Assembly (NCBI GenBank): GCA_031553565.1
Contig: JAVBLK010000023.1
Location: 1 to 64,000 of the forward strand
DNA length: 64,000 nt
Source: JAVBLK01 sp031553565
GTDB taxonomy: Bacteria; Bacillota; Clostridia; Christensenellales; DUVY01
Direction of reading: 5' to 3'
Shown here: piece after piece, positions 50,857-60,077 of the stretch
Position numbering within the stretch: the stretch's first letter is position 1
Layout: the number at the start of each line of letters is the position of its first letter
Notes under the pieces: model-generated
What the model was told of the DNA's origin: nothing
Database searches by the model: none
The model's input: only the letters and a program-made list of their open reading frames with translations
Translations under genes and position numbers: made by a program

Positions 50857-51969
50857 ATGAAATACACGATTTCGGCCGCAGCGGCCTTTGGGATGGAATC
50901 CGTCGTCAAGCAGGAACTGAAAAATATGGGTATCGCGTACGCCGCGGCGTTTGACGGCCGGGTGGAGTTTCAGGGCGGCGCGAACGAGGTAGCAAGGTCA
51001 AACGTGTTTCTGCGCGCGGCCGACAGGATATATATAAAACTGGATGCGTTTCCATGCCCTGATTTCGACACGCTGTTTGAAAAGGTCAAGGCGGTGCCGT
51101 GGGGCGATATCATCGCAAAGGACGGCGCGGTGCAGGCGGATGTCAAGTGCGTGCAGAGCAAGCTGTTTTCAGAACCGGCTTGCCAGAGTATTGTAAAAAA
51201 GGCCGTGATCGAGCGGCTGAAACAGAAATATAAGACCGACAGATTTGCGGAAACGGGCGCCTCTGTCCGCATCGACGTGGTGATAAGGAAGGATAACGCG
51301 GTGCTGTCCGTCGATACGTCGGGTGCGCCCCTGCACAAGCGCGGCTATCGCGAGCTTACCGGCAAAGCGCCGGTAAAGGAAACCTTGGCGGCGGGGCTGA
51401 TCCTTTTGTCGCGGTGGGACGGCCAATATTTCCTCGATCCGTTCTGCGGCAGCGGCACCTTTCCGATCGAGGCCGCGATGATCGCAAGGAATATCGCGCC
51501 GGGCGGCAGCAGGCCGTTTGCGTTCGAGCAGATACAGGGCTTTAAGGAAGCGTTCAAAGCCGCAAGGGAGGAGGCCGCGGACTCTGTAAAGCAGTTTGAC
51601 GGCACGATCAGCGGCTTTGATATCGACCGGGACGCCCTGGGGCTTTGCCGCGCGCACGCGCAAAAAGCCGGGGTCGAGAAATTTGTGCATTTCCAGCAGT
51701 CCGATATGCGGACCCTGAATATAAAGACGCCTAAAGGCTTTATCGTTACCAATCCGCCCTACGGCGAAAGGCTGGGCAGTCAGCATGAGACCGTAAAACT
51801 GTACCAGGATTTCTACAAGTTGTACAAGGGCCTTGACGGCTGGAAATGCTTTGTACTGTGCGCCCACCCGGAATTCCAAAAGCATTTCGCGCGCGCGGAC
51901 AGGGTCAGGAAAATCTACAACGGCGGGCTGGAATGCGGGTTTTACCAATACGGCGTCAGCCGGACTTAA
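50857..51969 (+). CDS. 23S rRNA guanine-N2 methyltransferase (THUMP/UPF0020)
   Basis: 370 residues, of the YpsC/RlmL-N type found in Firmicutes. A THUMP RNA-binding domain (about 50-155) and a methyltransferase domain follow, with SAM-binding DPFCGSGTFPIEAAMIA, acidic FDIDRDAL and the catalytic NPPYGERLG. It probably makes m2G in 23S rRNA. Length is typical. Its ATG has no ribosome site and lies 7 nt after an extended -10. A strong terminator ends the unit at 52015. Confidence 0.92.
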   Translation: MKYTISAAAAFGMESVVKQELKNMGIAYAAAFDGRVEFQGGANEVARSNVFLRAADRIYIKLDAFPCPDFDTLFEKVKAVPWGDIIAKDGAVQADVKCVQSKLFSEPACQSIVKKAVIERLKQKYKTDRFAETGASVRIDVVIRKDNAVLSVDTSGAPLHKRGYRELTGKAPVKETLAAGLILLSRWDGQYFLDPFCGSGTFPIEAAMIARNIAPGGSRPFAFEQIQGFKEAFKAAREEAADSVKQFDGTISGFDIDRDALGLCRAHAQKAGVEKFVHFQQSDMRTLNIKTPKGFIVTNPPYGERLGSQHETVKLYQDFYKLYKGLDGWKCFVLCAHPEFQKHFARADRVRKIYNGGLECGFYQYGVSRT

Positions 51970-52014
51970 AACGTTTGGTAAGTTTCTCAGCGTTTCCTTC
52001 AGAAATATAGTAAT

Positions 52015-52047
52015 ACGGCGGCGCACCATATAATGCGCCGCCGTTTT
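52015..52047 (+). terminator. Terminator of the rRNA methyltransferase gene
   Basis: An 11-bp GC-rich stem (ACGGCGGCGCA with its complement) and 8-nt loop, then TTT. Confidence 0.8.
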
Positions 52048-52163
52048 CATATTCACCAAATCCTTGTAAGCTCCATATTATGGAACAGCAAAGTTTATAT
52101 TACTTTCGCTGTCAGCACGACATTTTCCGGCGTTTCCTTTTTTTGACCGGGACGGGAGGGTAT

Positions 52164-52979
52164 ATGGAGTTTTATGACGAGGTACCAAGCCATAAGGCCG
52201 TTGAGGATATGGTGAGGCGGTACCACGAAAAGTGTGCGGAGAAAGCCGGGGCAAGGAGCGCTTTTGCCGCGCAGGTCGAGCCGGAGCCCTTGCCGGGGAC
52301 GGCGCCGCCGCCGCTTACGGGAGAGCCGCCGCGGCAGGCGCCCGACGCGGGCAACGGATACATACCGGGAAACGGATATAATTTTAACGGCGAGTTTGTT
52401 GACGAACCGCAGGGATACTATCAGAACGAGCCGCAGGGATTCGTCAATACGCGCGGTGACTACCCGAATTTCGAGAATGATTTCAACCGGGACAGGCGCG
52501 GCGGAAATTGCGGCTGCAATGACGGCTGTAATAATCCGTGTTATAGCGGAAACCCATGCAAGCGCAACTGCTGGCGCGTATCGCCGCGGGCGGTCAGGCT
52601 GTGTCAGGAGATAATCGACCGGATGAAGGACGTCCGCGCGATATTTATCATGCTTGACCGGCAGGGGTTTGTGGGCTATACCCGCGAATTCAACCGGCTT
52701 ATAGGCGAAAAGACTGCCAATATCCGTATTATGGAACGCGTCTACGAATGCCTTACCGGCTTCCGCCCGCTGGATTACCGTCCCGACTTCTATTACATAC
52801 GCGGTTTCTGCGGCGGCTTAAGGCAGGCGTTCCTAGAGCAGAGCGCCATCATTGACAAAATAGCGGCGCTTAACCGGCTGATCCCCGACCCGAACCTCAG
52901 CCGCACGGTCACGGCTGTTGGCGCGTCCGAGCTGCGCAGTTTAAACGATATCAACAGAATGTATGAAAGGTGCAGATAA
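52164..52979 (+). CDS. Cys-rich protein, possible spore coat component
   Basis: 271 residues, unrecognised. A Pro/Gly/Asn-rich middle (about 40-135) contains NGYIPGNGYNFNGEF and EPQGYYQNEPQGF, like coat or matrix proteins. A Cys/Asn cluster (NCGCNDGCNNPC, then CKRNC) follows at about 140-160. The C-terminal half is a helical domain with paired arginines and ends LNDINRMYERCR. No signal peptide is seen. Nearness to cwlJ and a gerQ-like gene, and the Cys/Gly/Tyr content, suggest the spore coat, but this is an inference. The ATG at 52164 has GGAGGG very close; an upstream start at 52080 is possible. Confidence 0.5.
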   Translation: MEFYDEVPSHKAVEDMVRRYHEKCAEKAGARSAFAAQVEPEPLPGTAPPPLTGEPPRQAPDAGNGYIPGNGYNFNGEFVDEPQGYYQNEPQGFVNTRGDYPNFENDFNRDRRGGNCGCNDGCNNPCYSGNPCKRNCWRVSPRAVRLCQEIIDRMKDVRAIFIMLDRQGFVGYTREFNRLIGEKTANIRIMERVYECLTGFRPLDYRPDFYYIRGFCGGLRQAFLEQSAIIDKIAALNRLIPDPNLSRTVTAVGASELRSLNDINRMYERCR

Positions 52980-53023
52980 GTGCTGCCGCACTGTATTTAG
53001 TAATTTGCGGTAACCGTCTGCAT

Positions 53024-53089
53024 TTGACTTAAAAAACATTAAATAGTATAATAAGGCGAATCTTATAAGGGAACGAAAGGTTCCCTTAT
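53024..53089 (+). promoter_or_regulatory. Promoter and leader hairpin of the ACT-UPF0210 operon
   Basis: TTGACT at 53024-53029, 17-nt spacer, TATAAT at 53047-53052. About 6 nt after the expected start comes a perfect 10-bp stem (ATAAGGGAAC at 53065-53074, complement at 53080-53089) followed by TTGTTAT. The hairpin sits inside the leader, so it may slow or stop transcription or protect the RNA. Confidence 0.6.
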
Positions 53090-53127
53090 TTGTTATATCT
53101 TTAACCGCGCGGGAGAGAGGAATTTTC

Positions 53128-53397
53128 ATGAGAGCAATATTGACCGTTATCGGCCACGACAAGAAGGGAATAATAGCAAGGGTGTCGGAATATCTTTCGG
53201 CGCAGAACGTCAATATCGAGGATATCAGCCAGACGATTTTACAGGATTATTTCGTAATGATAATGCTGGTCGATATCGGCGGCGCGAAATCCAAGATAGC
53301 CGATATGTCCGAAAGCCTGGATAAGCTGTCTAAGGAGATCGGAGTGAGCATACGGATACAGCATGAGGATATTTTTAAGTCCATGCACAAGATATAG
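53128..53397 (+). CDS. ACT-domain protein, UPF0237
   Basis: 89 residues, one ACT domain (RAILTVIGHDKKGIIARVSEYLSAQNVNIEDI ... FVMIMLVDI). This size and start match UPF0237. The family is nearly always followed by UPF0210, here at 53785, and the pair is thought to work in amino-acid sensing or metabolism. It may bind an amino acid as a dimer. The two genes are separated by a 300-bp tandem repeat. GGAGAGAGGA lies upstream. Confidence 0.9.
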   Translation: MRAILTVIGHDKKGIIARVSEYLSAQNVNIEDISQTILQDYFVMIMLVDIGGAKSKIADMSESLDKLSKEIGVSIRIQHEDIFKSMHKI

Positions 53398-53402
53398 CGG
53401 CA

Positions 53403-53698
53403 TATATGCGGCGGGAACGGCGCGAAAACGCGATGTTGCCGGCCTGGCGCGTATTGCGATACGCGGCGGCGGCCGTCAAATCACATTATCGCACCGCTGC
53501 CTTGCATCTATGCCGCTATATCCCCGTCAAGGAGGACGCGGCGCCTTATATATGCGGCGGGATCGGCGCGAAAATGCGATATTGCCGACCTGGCGCGTAT
53601 TGCGATACGCGGCGGCGGCCGCCAAATCACATTATCGCACCGCTGCCTTGCATCTATGCCGCTATATCCCCGTCAAGGAGGCTTATATATGCGGCGGA
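53403..53698. repeat. Tandem repeat, about 146 bp, two full units
   Basis: Unit 1 begins TATATGCGGCGGG at 53403, unit 2 with the same string at 53549, and a third start (TATATGCGGCGGA) at 53686 is cut short. The two units are nearly identical, including GCGTATTGCGATACGC, a palindrome. Unit 1 has about 9 extra bases at its end (GACGCGGCG). Open frames run through it but are out of phase with any family and not supported by a ribosome site. Confidence 0.85.
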
Positions 53699-53784
53699 TT
53701 AGGGCGGCTGGCGTCAAACTCTGCCGTCTTTGCCTAATCATTATATAGTTTCAGCGGATATAACAGAAACTACCGGAGCGCAAC

Positions 53785-55152
53785 ATGTTAAACAAAAACG
53801 AAATAATCGAAACTGTGGAGATGCTGGACAGCCAGAACCTGGACGTCCGCACTATTACTATGGCGCTGAGCCTTTTTGACTGCGTGGGCGGCTCGGTAAA
53901 GGAAACCTGCCAAAGGATCTATGAAAAGGTCACCGGCAGGGCGCGGGATATTGTGAAAGCAGGGCGCGATATATCGGGCGAGTACGGCATCCCGATAGTC
54001 AATAAGCGCGTGTCCGTAACGCCCGTCAGCCTTATAGGCGCGGGCCTTTATAAGCGCGAGCCGGGCGCATATATCGAGATTGCGAAGACCCTGGATAAGG
54101 CGGCAAAAACCCTGGGCATAGATTTTATCGGCGGTTATTCCGCTTTGGTGCATAAGGGCGTGACGGAATATGAAAAGGCCTTTTTGGACAGCATTCCGGA
54201 GGCGCTTTCCGAAACCGGGCTTTTGTGCGGCAGCGTCAACGTGGCCGGCAGCAAGTCTGGCATCAATATGGACGCGGTACGCTTTATGGGCGCGGCGATA
54301 AAGGATATAGCATACAGGACCAAGGACGCCGGCTGCATAGGCTGCGCCAAATTGGTCGTATTCGCGAATTCGGTGGAGGACAACCCGTTTATGGCGGGCG
54401 CATACAACGGCCCGGGCGAGGGCGACGCCGTGATCAACGTCGGCGTCAGCGGCCCCGGCGTGGTCAAGGCCGCGCTTGAAAAATACAAGGGCGCGGATCT
54501 TTCCGAGCTTTCCGAAGTGATAAAAAAGACCGCGTTCAAGATAACGCGTATGGGGCAGCTGGTCGCCGGCGAGGCGGCGAAAAGGCTGAACGCAAGTTTC
54601 GGGATAGTTGATCTTTCGCTGGCGCCGACCCCAAAGATGGGCGACAGCGTGGCGCATATTTTGGAGGAGATCGGCCTTGAGTCCGTGGGGGCGCACGGGA
54701 CGACGGCGTGCCTTGCGATGCTTAACGACGCGGTCAAGAAGGGCGGCGTGATGGCGGCGCGGGACGTGGGCGGGCTGTCGGGCGCGTTTATTCCCGTCAG
54801 CGAGGACATCGGCATGATAAACGCCGTGAAGCGCGGCGCGCTGACGCTGGAAAAGCTGGAGGCCATGACCTGCGTATGCAGCGTGGGCCTGGATATGATC
54901 GCCGTGCCCGGCGACACGCCGGCCGAGGTCATCTCGGCGATAATTGCCGACGAGGCCGCGATCGGCGTCGTCAACAATAAGACTACGGCGGTCAGGATAA
55001 TACCCGCGCACGGAAAAAAGGTAGGGGATACCGTGGACTTCGGCGGCCTCTTGGGCACCGCGCCGGTCATGGCGGTAAACCAGTTTTCGCCCGCGGCGTT
55101 TATAAAGCGCGGGGGGCGGATACCCGCGCCGCTGCATTCGTTAAAAAATTGA
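53785..55152 (+). CDS. UPF0210 family (DUF711) protein
   Basis: 455 residues, the usual length. The family marks are present: TITMALSLFDCVGGS, RVSVTPVSLI, DFIGGYSALVHKG, FANSVEDNPFMAGAYNGPGEGD, AHILEEIGLESVGAHGTTACLAML and SLDMIAVPGDTPAEVISAIIADEAAIGVVNNKTT (in part). The fold relates to glycyl-radical/PFL-type barrels, but no radical site is visible and the function is unknown. The gene is the partner of the ACT gene upstream. A GGAG ribosome site precedes the ATG. Confidence 0.92.
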   Translation: MLNKNEIIETVEMLDSQNLDVRTITMALSLFDCVGGSVKETCQRIYEKVTGRARDIVKAGRDISGEYGIPIVNKRVSVTPVSLIGAGLYKREPGAYIEIAKTLDKAAKTLGIDFIGGYSALVHKGVTEYEKAFLDSIPEALSETGLLCGSVNVAGSKSGINMDAVRFMGAAIKDIAYRTKDAGCIGCAKLVVFANSVEDNPFMAGAYNGPGEGDAVINVGVSGPGVVKAALEKYKGADLSELSEVIKKTAFKITRMGQLVAGEAAKRLNASFGIVDLSLAPTPKMGDSVAHILEEIGLESVGAHGTTACLAMLNDAVKKGGVMAARDVGGLSGAFIPVSEDIGMINAVKRGALTLEKLEAMTCVCSVGLDMIAVPGDTPAEVISAIIADEAAIGVVNNKTTAVRIIPAHGKKVGDTVDFGGLLGTAPVMAVNQFSPAAFIKRGGRIPAPLHSLKN

Positions 55153-55187
55153 AGCCTTAAAGGTGACACAACAATAAGAATGTTATT

Positions 55188-57002
55188 ATGAAAAGAAGTG
55201 AAATAGACAATAAGTACAAATGGGACCTCTCCGCGATAATAGCGGACGATGCGGCGTGGGAAAAACTGTTTTCCGAAACGAAGAAAGAGATGGGCGCGGT
55301 CGAAAGGTATAACGGGAAGCTTTCGGATAGAACCGCGCTCCTAAGCTGCTTAACGGCGCGGGACAAGTATTCTTTAGCCCTGGAAAAGCTGTACGTCTAC
55401 GCCAAGATGAAGAAGGACCAGGACGTTACCGACCAAAGGTATAAGGGGCTTTCCGACAGGGCGGGAACGCTGGCTGCGGACTTTTCCGCGCTGGCCTCGT
55501 TTATCACGCCGCAATTGTCGGCTTTGCCCGACGAAACTCTAAGGGCGCTTATTTTGGACAAGGATCTTTCCGGCTACGACTATTATTTTTCCGAAATCCT
55601 GCGCGAAAAAGCGCACATCCTGCCCGAGGAGGCCGAAAAGGTCATGGCGCTTTGCGGCGATTTTTCGGGCGCGTTCTCGGACGTGTTCGGGATGATCGAC
55701 AATGCGGAGCTGCCGTTTAAAAAGGTTGACGACGGCACCGGGAAAAAAGTGAAGCTTACGCACGGGTTATACAGTACGCTTTTACAGAACCCGGATAAAA
55801 AGATACGCGCGGCAGCCTTTAAGGCGAACTACGCCGCGTATGAGAGCCTTATCAATACAATCGCCGCGACCTACGGCGGCAGCGTCAAAAAGGACGTGTT
55901 TTACGCAAGGGCGAGAAAATACGGTTCCTGCATCGAGGAGGCCTTAGAGGGCGACGACGTGCCGAAGGGCGTTTATGACAATCTGGTCGCCGCCGTTCAT
56001 GAAAACCTTAAACCGCTGCACCGTTATGTCGCCTACCGCAATAAGGTTTTGGGTGAAAAGGAAGGCGCGGCCGGCAAGCCGTACAGGATCCATATGTATG
56101 ATATGTACGTGCCGCTGGTGGACAACGCCGACATCAAATTAAGCTATGAGGATGCGTACGCGCTTACGATGGAAGGGCTGAAGCCGCTGGGCGCCGAGTA
56201 TCAGGACTTACTCAGAGACGCGTTTAAAAACGGCTGGATAGACGTTTTCGAGACCGACAACAAGCGCAGCGGCGCATACAGCTGGGGCGCGTACGGCAGC
56301 CATCCATATGTCCTTTTGAATTTTCAAAAGACGACTCACGACGTTTTTACCATCGCGCACGAGATGGGGCACGCGATACACAGCTATTATTCGGACAGAA
56401 GCCAGCCCTTCCCAAAGGCAGGCTACCGGATATTTGTCGCTGAGGTCGCCAGCACCGTAAACGAAATGCTGCTGCTTAAACACCTTATAAAAAAAGCGGA
56501 CGCCGACGGCGCGAAATCGGCCGGGCTGAAAAAATACCTCCTGACCTATTATCTCGATATGTTCCGCACCACGCTGTTCCGCCAGACAATGTTTGCCGAG
56601 TTCGAGATGATCTCGCACGGGTTTGCCGAAAGGGGCGAGCCGCTGACGGTGGAGACCTTATCGAAAGAATACTACCGGCTTAACAAAAAGTATTACGGGA
56701 ACGGCGTTATCCATGATAAGCAGATACGGCTTGAATGGGCGCGGATACCGCATTTTTATAACAGTTTTTACGTTTACAAGTACGCGACCGGCATAACCGC
56801 CGCCGCCTATATCGCCGGGGACATCCTTCAAAACGGGGCAAAGGCGGTCGAAAGGTACAAGCAATTCTTGTGCGCGGGGGGCAGCAAGGGCCCGTACGAG
56901 ATATTGAAGGATACCGGCGCGGACTTAAAAGACCCGGCGGTTTACGCCGAGGCGATGAAGGGCTTTTGCGAGGCGCTGAGTCAGCTGGAGGATATGGGCT
57001 GA
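55188..57002 (+). CDS. pepF: Oligoendopeptidase F
   Basis: An M3B zinc peptidase of 604 residues that cuts peptides of about 7-17 residues in the cytoplasm. The zinc motif is HEMGHA (H391, H395), with the third ligand in EVASTVNEMLL downstream. The helical N-terminal domain (about 1-200) is typical. It follows UPF0210 by 35 nt. There is no strong Shine-Dalgarno before the ATG; AAAGGTG at 55160 is too far. Confidence 0.95.
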   Translation: MKRSEIDNKYKWDLSAIIADDAAWEKLFSETKKEMGAVERYNGKLSDRTALLSCLTARDKYSLALEKLYVYAKMKKDQDVTDQRYKGLSDRAGTLAADFSALASFITPQLSALPDETLRALILDKDLSGYDYYFSEILREKAHILPEEAEKVMALCGDFSGAFSDVFGMIDNAELPFKKVDDGTGKKVKLTHGLYSTLLQNPDKKIRAAAFKANYAAYESLINTIAATYGGSVKKDVFYARARKYGSCIEEALEGDDVPKGVYDNLVAAVHENLKPLHRYVAYRNKVLGEKEGAAGKPYRIHMYDMYVPLVDNADIKLSYEDAYALTMEGLKPLGAEYQDLLRDAFKNGWIDVFETDNKRSGAYSWGAYGSHPYVLLNFQKTTHDVFTIAHEMGHAIHSYYSDRSQPFPKAGYRIFVAEVASTVNEMLLLKHLIKKADADGAKSAGLKKYLLTYYLDMFRTTLFRQTMFAEFEMISHGFAERGEPLTVETLSKEYYRLNKKYYGNGVIHDKQIRLEWARIPHFYNSFYVYKYATGITAAAYIAGDILQNGAKAVERYKQFLCAGGSKGPYEILKDTGADLKDPAVYAEAMKGFCEALSQLEDMG

Positions 57003-57047
57003 CGGGTATTCTTGCGTTTCTGCTTAAATTACAGCCGGCAATTCCGC

Positions 57048-57076
57048 TTAACTTTAAGCCATAAGTGTGGTACAAT
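57048..57076 (+). promoter_or_regulatory. Promoter of the exported-protein gene
   Basis: TTAACT at 57048-57053, 17-nt spacer, TGG-TACAAT (hexamer 57071-57076), then 7 nt to the ATG at 57084. Confidence 0.55.
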
Positions 57077-57083
57077 ATTTTCT

Positions 57084-58106
57084 ATGAAAAAAGCGTTTGT
57101 GTTTTTGTTATGCGCGGTTTTGGCCGTGTCGGCAGCCGCTTTTCCGGCCCCCGTTAAGCAAGCCTCCGCGGCGGCAGATCCCAGCCGGGATATTTTGGAG
57201 TATGATTTTTACGAGGGCAGCGGATATTACGAGATTAACTATTACCTGGCGGTGTCAAAATTTACTGCCGACAGGTTATCATTTGGAATATCCGGCGGGG
57301 TAAACACGCTGTTCGACAGTATCGAGACCTTTTTTTATAAATACGAAGAGCTGATGTACGATAATACGCACTCCAAGTTTATGCGGAATAAAGATCTGGC
57401 GGCGTTCGACTATGATACAAATCCTCACTACATTTTCAATATGTATATTTACTTTCAGGCCGACAGTAAAATGGATGCAGGCGAAAAATACCGCGAATAC
57501 TTTAAACGCGGCGAGGGTACGCCGCTGAAACCCGATAAATCCAATCTTTTTGCCGATACGTACGAGACTACCGATGTCACGCATTTTTATGCGGGCGGCC
57601 TTCCCGATTATCCGGATTATATATCAAATACTATTCTGTACGGCGGGATACAGCGGCTTGCATTTTTAAACACGGTCATGGTGCCGTTTCTGCTGTACGG
57701 GAACAGGATCACGCTTAAAGACGGTGAAGAGGTCAAAAAAATCGATTATCCGGGCCTCCGCAGCCTTTTTCCGTCGTATTTTAACGACAGCAGATTTGAT
57801 TCCCGCAACACAATATACAGTAATAGCAATTACAGCCTTTTGCATTATCACGTCTGCGACACGGGGTATATTAAAACCGACGCGGACATACAGGAAAACG
57901 ACATGGGCACGCGCTGGCACGGCTGGGAAATCGATACCTCAAGCTTTAACAGGGAGATCAGCATAACCTATGTCCAGCTTAATGTGATAAATATGTACCT
58001 TCTGGCGATACTTGCCGCAGGCGCGTTGATCGGTATTATGTGCCTGTTTGCAATTGTTTTACCGAAATACAAGCGGGGGAAAGCAGACAGCAGCGCAGGC
58101 GGTTAA
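57084..58106 (+). CDS. Exported protein with C-terminal membrane anchor
   Basis: 340 residues, unrecognised. An N-terminal signal peptide (KKAFVFLLCAVLAVSAAAF, cleavage likely near ASA-AA) leads to an outside domain of about 275 residues, rich in Tyr and Asp (YDFYEGSGYYEINYYL). A hydrophobic segment near 307-330 and a short basic tail follow, so the bulk faces outside and the tail inside. A single cysteine in VCDTGY is seen. It lacks any Shine-Dalgarno and has a -10 box 7 nt before the ATG, so it is probably leaderless. Confidence 0.65.
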   Translation: MKKAFVFLLCAVLAVSAAAFPAPVKQASAAADPSRDILEYDFYEGSGYYEINYYLAVSKFTADRLSFGISGGVNTLFDSIETFFYKYEELMYDNTHSKFMRNKDLAAFDYDTNPHYIFNMYIYFQADSKMDAGEKYREYFKRGEGTPLKPDKSNLFADTYETTDVTHFYAGGLPDYPDYISNTILYGGIQRLAFLNTVMVPFLLYGNRITLKDGEEVKKIDYPGLRSLFPSYFNDSRFDSRNTIYSNSNYSLLHYHVCDTGYIKTDADIQENDMGTRWHGWEIDTSSFNREISITYVQLNVINMYLLAILAAGALIGIMCLFAIVLPKYKRGKADSSAGG

Positions 58107-58216
58107 ACAAAATCGACAATGTTTGATGACAGCCAGGGCGGCTTGAAAGGAAGCCGCCGACCGGACAGAACGTGGGATGAGCATCTGTGTCCGGCCTTAA
58201 ACGTCCGGAGAATAAT

Positions 58217-60040
58217 ATGAACGACAATTTACGCAACATCGCGATCATCGCGCACGTCGACCACGGCAAAACGACCCTGGTCGACCAGATGTTAAAACAG
58301 GGCGGAGTATTCCGCGTAAACCAGAGCGTCGCCGACAGGGTCATGGACTCTAACGACCTTGAAAGGGAGCGCGGCATTACAATTTTGGCCAAGAACACGT
58401 CGATAAAGTACGGCAATTACAAGATCAACGTTATCGACACGCCCGGCCACGCGGACTTCGGCGGCGAGGTCGAGCGCGTATTACAGCTGGTCAACGGCGT
58501 GCTTTTGATCATCGACGCATTCGAGGGGCCGATGCCGCAGACGCGTTTCGTACTGCAGAAGGCGCTGGAGCTTTCCTTAAAGGTCATAATTGTTATCAAC
58601 AAGATAGACCGCCCGGACGCGCGCCTCAACAATGTGGGCGACGAGACGCTGGAGCTGTTTTTGGAGCTTGACGCGACCAGCGACCAGCTTGACAGCCCGA
58701 TAGTCTATTGCAGCGGCCGGCACGGTACGGCTTCCCTGCATCCCGGCGAGAAGGGCGACGACCTTATCCCGCTGTTCGAGACGATAGTACGCTATATCGA
58801 CCCGCCTAAGGGCGACCCTGAGGCTCCGCTGCAGCTGCTTATTTCCGCCCTCGATTACAGCGATTATGTGGGCGCGATCGGCATCGGCAGGATCGAGCGC
58901 GGCACGATCAACATAGGCCAGCAGGCCGTTATATGCAACTATCACGGCGGCGCGCAGAAAAAGGTCAAGATAAGCAATATTTACCAGTTCGAGGGACTGC
59001 AGCGCGCGGCGGTAGATATTGCTTACGCGGGCGATATCATCTGCGTTTCCGGCGTCGAGGGCGTGACGATAGGCGACACTATCTGCGACGCGGGCTGTGC
59101 CGAGCCGCTGCCCTTTGTCAAGATAAGCGAGCCGTCCGTCGAGATGACCTTTGCCGTCAACGACAGCCCGTTTGCGGGTAAAGAGGGCAAGTTCGTCACC
59201 AGCCGCCATTTACGCGAAAGGCTGTACCGCGAAACCTTAAAGGACGTGGCGCTGAGGGTCACGGACGGCGAAAGCAGCGAGGTTTTCAAGGTGTGCGGCC
59301 GCGGCGAAATGCACCTTTCCATATTGATCGAAAACATGCGGCGCGACGGCTATGAATTCCAGGTCAGCATGCCGCGCGTCCTCTATAAGGAAATAAACGG
59401 CAAGAGGCACGAGCCTGTGGACAGGCTGGTCGTCGATATCCCGGAGGGCAGCATGGGCGCCGTGATGAGCAAGATGGGCGTAAGAAAGGGCGAGGTCGTG
59501 CATATGAACCCGCACGGCGACCGTATCAGGATCGAATTCAAGATCCCGTCAAGGGGCCTGTTCGGGTATAAATCAGAATTTTTGACAGACACCAAGGGCG
59601 AGGGTATACTGAACTCGGTGTTTTTGGGCTATGAGGAATATAAGGGCGAGATCGAACGGCGCAAGACCGGGTCGCTGATCGCATACGAGAGCGGCGAGGC
59701 CGTGACCTACGGCTTGTACAACGCGCAGGAACGCGGGGTGCTGTTCATAACCCCCGGCACGCCCGTTTACGAGGGAATGGTCGTCGGCGAAAACCCCAAG
59801 GCCGAGGACGTTTTGGTCAACGTATGCAAGCGTAAGCACCTGACCAATATGCGCGCCGCGGGCAGCGACGAGGCGTTAAGGCTGTCGCCGCCGCACATAA
59901 TGTCGCTTGAGGAAGTGCTGGAATTTATCGCCGACGACGAGTATATCGAGGTGACGCCGAAGTCCTTAAGGATAAGGAAAGTCATCCTGAACGCGGGGCA
60001 GAGGAATAAGGCAAGGAACGGCACGACCTCACGCGTGTGA
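58217..60040 (+). CDS. typA: Ribosome-associated GTPase TypA/BipA
   Basis: 607 residues. EF-G-like GTPase with G1 AHVDHGKTT, G2 RGITILAKN, G3 DTPGHADFGGE and G4 NKIDRPDA, then domains II, III, V and the BipA-specific C-terminal part (TRGTKRGQ region replaced here by TRG-less, ending SLRIRKVILN). It binds ribosomes under stress and helps assembly. The ATG at 58217 has CCGGAG 6 nt upstream; a GTG at 58187 is less likely. Confidence 0.94.
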   Translation: MNDNLRNIAIIAHVDHGKTTLVDQMLKQGGVFRVNQSVADRVMDSNDLERERGITILAKNTSIKYGNYKINVIDTPGHADFGGEVERVLQLVNGVLLIIDAFEGPMPQTRFVLQKALELSLKVIIVINKIDRPDARLNNVGDETLELFLELDATSDQLDSPIVYCSGRHGTASLHPGEKGDDLIPLFETIVRYIDPPKGDPEAPLQLLISALDYSDYVGAIGIGRIERGTINIGQQAVICNYHGGAQKKVKISNIYQFEGLQRAAVDIAYAGDIICVSGVEGVTIGDTICDAGCAEPLPFVKISEPSVEMTFAVNDSPFAGKEGKFVTSRHLRERLYRETLKDVALRVTDGESSEVFKVCGRGEMHLSILIENMRRDGYEFQVSMPRVLYKEINGKRHEPVDRLVVDIPEGSMGAVMSKMGVRKGEVVHMNPHGDRIRIEFKIPSRGLFGYKSEFLTDTKGEGILNSVFLGYEEYKGEIERRKTGSLIAYESGEAVTYGLYNAQERGVLFITPGTPVYEGMVVGENPKAEDVLVNVCKRKHLTNMRAAGSDEALRLSPPHIMSLEEVLEFIADDEYIEVTPKSLRIRKVILNAGQRNKARNGTTSRV

Positions 60041-60077
60041 TTATCAAAAGCTACCAAATAAAAGGATTTGTTTCCCT

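Noticed and set aside
53403..53698. CRISPR array
   Set aside because: Units are 146 bp and nearly identical throughout; there is no repeat/spacer alternation and no cas gene.
53363..53737. Repetitive open frames through the 146-bp tandem repeat
   Set aside because: Several frames stay open only because the units are similar; no start signal, and the peptides (Arg/Ala/Tyr-rich) look like read-through of repeats.
53788..55137. 449-codon minus-strand open frame opposite the UPF0210 gene
   Set aside because: It is a mirror of a well-supported gene, has no family features and consists of low-complexity basic sequence.
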